Positions 4,950 to 10,756 of a DNA stretch of 10,756 nt are shown here, piece by piece. Position numbers and translations under genes: made by a program. The DNA is taken from the NCBI GenBank assembly GCA_018812465.1, contig JAHJCS010000140.1, forward strand, positions 1 through 10,756, given 5' to 3'. The notes under the pieces were generated by a model. It ran no database searches. It saw only the letters and a list, made by a program, of their open reading frames with translations, and was not told the origin of the DNA. Within the stretch, counting starts at the first letter, position 1; each line of letters starts with the position of its first letter. This DNA comes from Nanobdellota archaeon. Lineage in GTDB: Archaea > Nanobdellota > Nanobdellia > Woesearchaeales > UBA12501.

Positions 4950-7900
4950 ATGGTAAAAAAGAGGAATCTGGCAATTCTAACTCTGTTATTTATGATCATA
5001 TCTCTTTCATTATCGCTTCCCGAACCTGTTTCTGCAATGAAAGGCCCGGTTGTTGAGGATGGTGACAGTATCAACAAGATAGGAGATTATTATGTGATGG
5101 ATGATGGTGTTGTTGTGGTCAAGAAATTAGGCTATGTCACAAATATAAAGATAAGAAGGAAGCTGAGCAGCTCTGATAATATGGAACAAGATGACAGGCA
5201 GCTTGTATATGCAAACCAGTGCGCATATGATTCATGTGTCCAAACAGTAGCAGATACTTGTGTAGCAGGTTATGTATGCAAAAACTGCCAAGGAGACTCC
5301 CAGGTCTTCTCTGCAACAAACCAGAAATATGAATTCAAGGCATGTAATGTTCCTGGAGGACAGAACTGGTTTGAGACAAGCGATAACAAAGTACTGGCAA
5401 ATCAGAATGTTGAGATTCCAGTAAAAGCAGGTGATGTCATAAAAGTCCTTGACCTGAATGATAATGGTGATAACACAAATATAATCTTCAAAAGCTTAGG
5501 AACCCCTTCTGTAAAGAATGTGGTGTGCATCAATGATGAAGGCCAGTATCCTAAAGATGAATTTATCACAAATCCTCAGACAAAGTCAATGACCCTTAAG
5601 ACAGACCAAGGAGGGACCTGGATAGCGAGACCAATCAAGAACGTCAAGCTGGTCTTCCTAAAAGAGATGATTAAGAATGATGGCAAGCTAGGAAGAATCA
5701 TACTCTCAAGAGATACTTATTTCAATACCAATACAAACAAGGTTAGAGAGGGTGTTGGTTTGACAGCCTCATGGGTTGGTGGAGCAGGCAATTATATAGA
5801 TGTCTCAACTTTCAAAGGAGATGTCAGTTACAGTGTATTCAATAAAGCTCCTGCGATAGTCTGGCCTCACACAATAAAGGTCCCTGGAGGAGCTGATTAT
5901 GCATGGTATGCTACACAAAATTTTAATGTTGACAAGATATATATTCATACGACCAAAATAAACAATGATAAGGATGCAGCAAAATTCAAGCTATGTGTCA
6001 TAACTGGATGTGATTCAAGCGCTCCAGAACTGTGCAATGGAATGGATGAAGATTGTGATGGGATAATAGATGAGGGATGTGATAATGACCAGGATGGTTA
6101 TATTGCTTCCAACAAGGAATGCTCTGGAACCCCATTATGTGTTGATGAAGCTGGAACAAAAAGAGACTGTCTGTGTGGATCTGCAAGCTCAACAAACCCT
6201 TGCTGTTCTGAGGGTTTTGGGACTGACTGTGCAGGAGGAGATCCGGCAATCAATCCAGGAGCAACAGAGAAATGCATTTTAGATGGAGACATAAGTAATA
6301 AAGATGAGAATTGTGATGGTAGGACAAATGAAGGATGTGCTCAGGACTCAAAAGAGGATTGTGAATCAGATAATGGAATATGGATAGGTCTTGAAGAGGA
6401 TGGTCTTGGAGCATGCTGTGGAGATGCTGAATACCAGTATTTCATAAGATGGAATGAGAATCTGGTGTATGATGACTTTTCTGCTTGCTGGAATTCAGAA
6501 CCAAAGACAAACCTCGAGATTCTTGGTGATGACAGCAAAGTCCTTGATTATAATGAGAGCTGGTATGGATGCGATGCAAGCACTACTGCAGAAGATATTG
6601 TAGGCCAGTTTAAGCAAAATTACCAGAAAGGCCAGACATTAGGTTATTGCGAGAATGTAGGTGATGACACCATTGGCTGGAGATCATGCTCTTATGATGG
6701 AGTATGGAATGATTTTGATGGGATCAAGAGTGATGTTATCAAGACTAATCCATCAGGCACATCAAGCGAGTGCTGTGCTGATACCTATTGCTGGGATGGA
6801 ACTGAGTGTGTAGATGGTTCAGACCTGTTGAAACAGGGAGAAGATATTCAAGAAAATGGTGAAGATTACAAATGCGTCCTTGGAGAATGGCAGACAGTCT
6901 CAGAAAAACCTGACCAGTTCGGCAATGAGGAGTTTGCAATCACATGCGGAGACAACCAATGCCATTGGTATGATTCAATAACAAGCACTCATGAATGCGT
7001 CAGCGAGAATTATTACAATATGGATTATATCTGCATGGATGGCAATTGGACAACGAGGACTGCTGTGATAGCCACACAACTGCTTGAGCTCACAGGAAAC
7101 AGTGATAATTCAGATTTCACTCTTTATTGTGATAGCTACAAGAACGCTATCAATGATGTGCAGTTCTTCATAGACACTGCATGGTACAATGCCACAAAAT
7201 ATCTTCTCGGTCCAGAAGTGGCTTTTGGAATAAGGGACTGCAGCATAGAATGTGAATTTGACCAGTGTCCATGTGTCAATAATTTCTGTGTGGTAGAATA
7301 CAAGGACCTTATAGACGGAAAACGCAAAGTTGCATTCGGAATATCAATAAACCAAGAAATAAACTCATCAGAGAACAGCGATCTCTCATTCCTTACATTA
7401 TTCAAGGAATCTCAAAGAACATTTGCGGAGGATTATCATTATGATTATTGCGATAGTGCTATCAGGACCCATGCTGATCAGTATCTTGGCTGCAACAGAT
7501 ATGATGAACCTATCAGAGGAGATATTGCTAATATCTGGTATAACCCTAAGAAAGCCAGCCTAATATATTCTCCAGAAGGAATAATAGTTGAGGATGTCTC
7601 TTTACAGACAGCTATCCTGAATTTCATAAAACATCCTATAAACACTCTCATAAACAGCCTCTCAGGAGATGATGCCACTTCAGTCAACTTTGTTGAGACC
7701 TCAAAGTTTGATAGGATTTATGTGAATAAGTTCAGAGAGAAATCCATAAAAGGTTATGTTGATGAGAACAAGCCTGAGATGAAGATTATGTACAGCAATG
7801 TGTACACTAACATAAAAGCAATTGTTGATGGAAGCACAAACCTATGCGCAATGTACAATGACTGCCTTAAGGCCGGAGTTGGAATAACAGACACTGGTGA

Positions 7901-9935
7901 TGCTTTTTACTTAGAAAGTGAAGATCCTATGACAATAGGGCTGCTACAGTACCAAGGATTATGGCCTGATCTCACATCAAAGATAAGGCTCAATGAGGAC
8001 ACAGGAGGATTTGAGGAAGCTAACCTGATAGAGAGCATAACTGACTCTCCAGAGCAATGGGATGAAGATACAGGTATACCTATAAAATTCACAGCAACCT
8101 TAATTGAAGGCATGGTTCCAGAAGATGTTCTCTCATGCACATGGGATTTCGGTGACGGAATAGTGTTCACTACAAGGGATTTCTCAAGAGTGAATGAGAT
8201 TGTGCATCCTTATAAGATTCCTGGAGATTACACTTACAAGCTCAAGGTCATAAGCAAGGACCTCAAGAAAGAAGAGGAGACAGAGACAGTCAGAGTAGAA
8301 GCATATGCTGACGGAAGCCCATGCAATTATGGAGGCATGTGTCTGAGCAGGTTCTGCACAGGTGATGTTCAGACTCCAGGAACATGCCAGGAATCAGTGT
8401 GTGATGATGGCCTCAAAGGACCTCTTGAGACAGATGTTGATTGCGGAAATGTATGCGTTGATGAAGACAAGAAGTGCGATTATGGCAAGAAATGTTCAGT
8501 AAATGATGACTGCAAAGAGGATCTCTGCCTGAATAATGTATGCTCTCCTGCAGCTTTATCTTGTATCATCACAGATGACTGTGAGGAGACAACAGGACAG
8601 GATAATACAATCTCACTTTTCAAAGTTTCAGGTTTCTCTAATGCGCATGCAAGCCTTTCAGACCAGGAAGGGTATGATTATCAGGTCTGCTGCAATGTAG
8701 AGGGTGATGAGATAGGCCATGGATGTGATGAAGCCAGTGGAGGAGATATTGCATTAAGATTATCATCTCCAACAAATGCGCATGTGACAGGGGATAAAAC
8801 TGACACAAGATATCCAGAGACAGCATGTATATCAGCGAACAAAGGAAGAATACAGTGCGGTGTGAGCGCTGACTGCGGAGCAGGAGGAATCCCTATTGTC
8901 TCTGTGTCTGGCCTAACAAATGCTCATGTCGGAGCCATTAATTCTTATAATCTCAAGCTATGCTGCGGTTATTATAATATAGGAGAGGTGCTTTGCGGAA
9001 ATGATGTCATAGAGTCAGGAGAGGAATGTGATGATGGAAACCAGGTCAATCTTGATGGATGTGATTCAGCATGCATGCTTGAATGCGGAAATGGAATTAT
9101 TGAAGGAACTGAGGAATGTGATGATGGAAACAGGATAGATGGGGATGATTGCTCATCAACATGCACAAATGAATGCGGTAATGGAGTCCTTGATGGAACA
9201 GAGGAATGCGATGACGGCAATAATATGAATGATGATGGATGTGATGAGATATGCTATGTAGAATTCCATGATTATCTTTACAGCCTTCAGGGATACTGGA
9301 GCTTTGATGAAGGAACAGGGACAATTGCTTATGATGGAAGCGACAATGAGAATGATGGAACTCTGGGTGACGGAACAAATACTGCGCTTATGCCATTATG
9401 GGTTGATGGATTCTCAGGAAAAGCATTGCAGTTTGATGGAATTAATGATAGAGTCATTACACCACTGGATATAGACCAGTCTCCAACAACACAGGGCGTG
9501 ACTATGATAGCATGGGTAAAACCATCAAGCCTGGCGTCAGTGAATAGGTATGTGATAAGCTCTGATAATGGAGGTTATGACTGGAGCATTTTGCAGTTAG
9601 GAACCAAATGGAAAGTGTCCAGAGGGGATGATTTCTGGGATACAAGCGCTGTTGTTGACAATGATGAATGGCAGCAGATAGCTGTAGTCTATGATCTCGC
9701 ACAAAGCAGAATACGTTTCTACAAGAATGGAGAAGAAAAAGTATTCATATTAATGGCAGGAAGGGTTTACACAGACACCAGCGACAACACAATAAGAATA
9801 GGAATGAACCCAGTCACTGGACAATATTATTTGGGGATTATTGATGAAATCCAGATCTATGATATCCCTCTCTCAGCAGATGATGTTATTAATAATTATA
9901 AGTACTGGTCTACAATCAAAAATATAGAAGGGTGA
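4950..9935 (+). CDS. Giant secreted cysteine-rich multidomain surface protein (MopE-like, PKD, NAHV repeats, DUF4215, LamG)
   Basis: 1661 residues. A signal peptide begins MVKKRNLAILTLLFMI and is probably cleaved after PVSA (residue 29). Then follow: an unrecognised N-terminal region with a few cysteines (30-360); MopE-like metal-binding motifs CNGMDEDCDG (362-385) and GATEKC...DENCDG (430-464); two related Cys modules (608-650, 666-703); a long domain with KVAFGISIN and IWYNPKKASLIYS (about 709-1033); a PKD domain with WDFGDG (residue 1065); a Cys-rich linker with CDDGLKGPLETDVDCG (about 1121-1200); three NAHV-type modules (1205-1347); three DUF4215 repeats (1349-1438); and a C-terminal LamG/concanavalin-like domain (about 1442-1640; GYWSFDEGTG, GKALQFDG, WQQIAVVYD). 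Such modules bind calcium, sugars or protein partners outside the cell. No C-terminal anchor or catalytic motif is seen; adhesion or host contact is inference. An in-frame ATG at 4941 is the alternative start. Confidence 0.9.
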   Translation: MVKKRNLAILTLLFMIISLSLSLPEPVSAMKGPVVEDGDSINKIGDYYVMDDGVVVVKKLGYVTNIKIRRKLSSSDNMEQDDRQLVYANQCAYDSCVQTVADTCVAGYVCKNCQGDSQVFSATNQKYEFKACNVPGGQNWFETSDNKVLANQNVEIPVKAGDVIKVLDLNDNGDNTNIIFKSLGTPSVKNVVCINDEGQYPKDEFITNPQTKSMTLKTDQGGTWIARPIKNVKLVFLKEMIKNDGKLGRIILSRDTYFNTNTNKVREGVGLTASWVGGAGNYIDVSTFKGDVSYSVFNKAPAIVWPHTIKVPGGADYAWYATQNFNVDKIYIHTTKINNDKDAAKFKLCVITGCDSSAPELCNGMDEDCDGIIDEGCDNDQDGYIASNKECSGTPLCVDEAGTKRDCLCGSASSTNPCCSEGFGTDCAGGDPAINPGATEKCILDGDISNKDENCDGRTNEGCAQDSKEDCESDNGIWIGLEEDGLGACCGDAEYQYFIRWNENLVYDDFSACWNSEPKTNLEILGDDSKVLDYNESWYGCDASTTAEDIVGQFKQNYQKGQTLGYCENVGDDTIGWRSCSYDGVWNDFDGIKSDVIKTNPSGTSSECCADTYCWDGTECVDGSDLLKQGEDIQENGEDYKCVLGEWQTVSEKPDQFGNEEFAITCGDNQCHWYDSITSTHECVSENYYNMDYICMDGNWTTRTAVIATQLLELTGNSDNSDFTLYCDSYKNAINDVQFFIDTAWYNATKYLLGPEVAFGIRDCSIECEFDQCPCVNNFCVVEYKDLIDGKRKVAFGISINQEINSSENSDLSFLTLFKESQRTFAEDYHYDYCDSAIRTHADQYLGCNRYDEPIRGDIANIWYNPKKASLIYSPEGIIVEDVSLQTAILNFIKHPINTLINSLSGDDATSVNFVETSKFDRIYVNKFREKSIKGYVDENKPEMKIMYSNVYTNIKAIVDGSTNLCAMYNDCLKAGVGITDTGDAFYLESEDPMTIGLLQYQGLWPDLTSKIRLNEDTGGFEEANLIESITDSPEQWDEDTGIPIKFTATLIEGMVPEDVLSCTWDFGDGIVFTTRDFSRVNEIVHPYKIPGDYTYKLKVISKDLKKEEETETVRVEAYADGSPCNYGGMCLSRFCTGDVQTPGTCQESVCDDGLKGPLETDVDCGNVCVDEDKKCDYGKKCSVNDDCKEDLCLNNVCSPAALSCIITDDCEETTGQDNTISLFKVSGFSNAHASLSDQEGYDYQVCCNVEGDEIGHGCDEASGGDIALRLSSPTNAHVTGDKTDTRYPETACISANKGRIQCGVSADCGAGGIPIVSVSGLTNAHVGAINSYNLKLCCGYYNIGEVLCGNDVIESGEECDDGNQVNLDGCDSACMLECGNGIIEGTEECDDGNRIDGDDCSSTCTNECGNGVLDGTEECDDGNNMNDDGCDEICYVEFHDYLYSLQGYWSFDEGTGTIAYDGSDNENDGTLGDGTNTALMPLWVDGFSGKALQFDGINDRVITPLDIDQSPTTQGVTMIAWVKPSSLASVNRYVISSDNGGYDWSILQLGTKWKVSRGDDFWDTSAVVDNDEWQQIAVVYDLAQSRIRFYKNGEEKVFILMAGRVYTDTSDNTIRIGMNPVTGQYYLGIIDEIQIYDIPLSADDVINNYKYWSTIKNIEG
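6771..7058 (+). repeat. Two related cysteine-rich modules ending in C-x2-G-x-W
   Basis: Module A (residues 608-650) has CCADTYCWDGTECV and ends YKCVLGEWQT. Module B (666-703) has CGDNQCHWYDSITSTHECV and ends YICMDGNWTT. Both share the order C, C-[WH], C-V, Y-x-C-x2-G-x-W-x-T. A looser relative (SCSYDGVWND, about 6686-6715) precedes them. They are probably disulfide-stabilised repeats arisen by internal duplication. Confidence 0.6.
8608..8975 (+). repeat. Three NAHV-type modules in the surface protein
   Basis: The motif Asn-Ala-His-(Val/Ala) recurs with the codon triplet starting at 8640, 8775 and 8919, in contexts VSGFSNAHASL, SSPTNAHVTGD and VSGLTNAHVGA, 45 and 48 residues apart. Each is preceded by a beta-strand-like stretch and followed by cysteines (VCCN, TACIS, LCCGYY). 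I recall similar modules in large secreted proteins of DPANN archaea, but I know of no described function. The conserved His and adjacent Cys could bind metal or stabilise a small fold. Confidence 0.7.
8994..9263 (+). repeat. Three DUF4215-type repeats, exact 90-nt period
   Basis: CGN-D/G-x-x-x-x-x-x-EECDDGN repeats begin at 8994, 9084 and 9174, exactly 30 codons apart (residues 1349-1438). Each carries GxEECDDGN and a following D-GCD or DDC with two further cysteines. These match the Myxococcus cysteine-rich repeat found in secreted proteins of bacteria and DPANN archaea. They probably make rigid, acidic, disulfide-bonded and possibly calcium-binding rods leading to the LamG domain. Confidence 0.85.
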
Positions 9936-9936
9936 T
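9931..9936 (+). promoter_or_regulatory. Ribosome binding site overlapping the upstream stop codon
   Basis: GGTGAT contains the TGA stop of the large surface-protein gene and lies 3 nt before the next ATG at 9940. This overlap suggests translational coupling, so that the two proteins are made together. Confidence 0.65.
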
Positions 9937-9939
9937 AAA

Positions 9940-10683
9940 ATGAAGATAGAACTTAATATGACAAAAACACATTTTTGGATTCTCATAGCAGTGATTGTGA
10001 TTTTAGGTGCAGGACTATTCGCAATAGCCCAATCATCTCCTAATGAGCTGGCTGTGTGGCACACATTGAAAAGCATCTCAGCAGACAGCAATGGAGCTGT
10101 CAGTGTTGATGCAAATGACAATGGAGTGATTGATGCAGCAGAAGGCTGGAGGATGCTTGCATCTGGCTCTGACTTAACAGATGAAGCAAGAATAACCCTG
10201 AATAGCCAGGGAATCTCATATGAGACAGACTCCCAGACTAATTCACAAAGAATCAACGCAGGTTTGTTTGAATGGCCGGTATATCAACCAAAAGAGATAG
10301 CATTCAAAGTGAGGAATCAAAATGATATATTCTGTGTAGGGGGAGAGGGTCAGCTCCAGCTCACAAGTGGTAGTGCAACAAACGCCAAGTGCACAGACTA
10401 TTGGTATATGGGCACAACAGTAACAAAGAAGACAGAAGAAAGAAACAACTGGATGAGGATGAACCTAAATGGAGAATCCAAGATAACCTGCCCAGATGTT
10501 CTAGGAAGAACTCCTACAGAAGGATATCCAGGAACTCTAGGTTACAAAAGTGATTATTTATGGAAAGTGATGTGTAATTACAGAAAAGGAATAGACTGGA
10601 CAGGAGACCTTACTGAAATAATGCTAGAAGAAGCAGATGGATCGGGTTATGGAGTATGGGAATGGGAGATCTGGTACAGATAA
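9940..10683 (+). CDS. Membrane-anchored or secreted protein with EF-hand-like calcium loop
   Basis: 247 residues with no family name I can give. After a short N-terminal tail (MKIELNMTKTHFW) comes one hydrophobic segment (about residues 13-30, WILIAVIVILGAGLFAIA), a signal anchor or signal peptide that might be cleaved after AIA. Residues 57-68, DANDNGVIDAAE, match the 12-residue EF-hand/dockerin-type calcium loop at positions 1, 3, 5, 6, 8, 9 and 12. The rest is soluble and Trp/Tyr-rich, with four cysteines (132, 151, 184, 212) that could form two disulfides. The gene starts 4 nt after the large surface-protein gene, and its GGTGAT overlaps that stop codon, so it is probably a partner or co-exported component. 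A single EF-type loop is unusual, as they normally pair. A pilin-like role is possible but not shown. Confidence 0.8.
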   Translation: MKIELNMTKTHFWILIAVIVILGAGLFAIAQSSPNELAVWHTLKSISADSNGAVSVDANDNGVIDAAEGWRMLASGSDLTDEARITLNSQGISYETDSQTNSQRINAGLFEWPVYQPKEIAFKVRNQNDIFCVGGEGQLQLTSGSATNAKCTDYWYMGTTVTKKTEERNNWMRMNLNGESKITCPDVLGRTPTEGYPGTLGYKSDYLWKVMCNYRKGIDWTGDLTEIMLEEADGSGYGVWEWEIWYR

Positions 10684-10700
10684 ACCCGGAATAATCCAAA

Positions 10701-10733
10701 AGATTTTTATTCTGTTTTCTTTTATTTGCTTTT
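10701..10733 (+). terminator. T-rich tract: archaeal terminator and possible promoter
   Basis: Following the surface-protein pair is a long T-rich stretch with repeated TTTT runs and no hairpin, the usual form of archaeal intrinsic terminators. Its first part, GATTTTTATTC, also lies about 27 nt before the ATG at 10735 and may act as a TATA element for the next gene. Confidence 0.45.
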
Positions 10734-10734
10734 A

Positions 10735-10756
10735 ATGGCCAGAAAAAGAGGTATAA
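10735..10756 (+). CDS. Start of a possible further gene (seven codons visible)
   Basis: ATG at 10735 opens a frame MARKRGI that runs off the right edge. The basic N-terminus, the position just after a T-rich terminator and the TATA-like element about 27 nt upstream fit a leaderless gene start like those at 2100 and 4950. Too little is visible to name it. Confidence 0.35.

Noticed and set aside
9097..9378. His-rich minus-strand frames opposite the DUF4215 repeats
   Set aside because: The histidines come from reading GATGATGGA-type repeats backwards; the plus-strand gene is clear.
1..10756. CRISPR array, tRNA, rRNA, prophage or IS element
   Set aside because: No regularly spaced repeats with unique spacers, no cloverleaf or rRNA core sequence, and no transposase or integrase motif was seen in any frame I read.

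Overview
The window reads as an archaeal chromosome segment, most likely from a DPANN lineage of the Woesearchaeota/Pacearchaeota type. The evidence is an archaeal-type DnaG, a Dph6-type diphthine-ammonia ligase domain, RNase P protein Rpp30, TATA-like boxes placed as for leaderless genes, GGTGAT-type ribosome binding sites, and a giant cysteine-rich secreted protein of LamG, PKD, MopE and NAHV-type modules. The lineage is an inference; no rRNA or tRNA gene is present to test it. Coding density is high except for one gap of about 880 bp.

Layout. (1) 1-1222, minus strand: dnaG, cut by the left edge, with an unusual Arg-Asn-Asp repeat linker. (2) 1223-2099: a gap without long genes but rich in signals. 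It holds a possible 26-residue hydrophobic peptide gene, a candidate structured RNA on the minus strand (about 1500-1682) with its own TATA box and terminator, a short plus-strand transcription unit with a hairpin, an optimal ribosome binding site, a five-codon ORF and a strong terminator, and then a promoter region packed with related palindromes. (3) 2100-4196: a three-domain fusion of a class II glutamine amidotransferase, an asparagine-synthetase-like ATP pyrophosphatase and a diphthine-ammonia ligase (Dph6). It is followed after 25 nt by rnp3 (4222-4878). (4) 4950-9935: a secreted multidomain protein of 1661 residues, followed 4 nt later by a membrane-anchored 247-residue protein with an EF-hand-like calcium loop (9940-10683). 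(5) 10735 to the end: the first codons of another possible gene.

How the genes work together. DnaG, the Dph6 fusion and Rpp30 all belong to information processing: RNA priming or exosome function, modification of elongation factor 2, and tRNA 5' maturation. The two downstream genes form a separate cell-surface unit, apparently translationally coupled, and both carry likely calcium-binding motifs.

The most notable feature is the fusion. By eye its first two domains resemble the uncharacterised eukaryotic protein ASNSD1 more than ordinary AsnB. That suggests an amidotransferase partner for the last, ammonia-requiring step of diphthamide synthesis. Statements about family resemblance come from motif recognition by eye and from memory; no database search was run.
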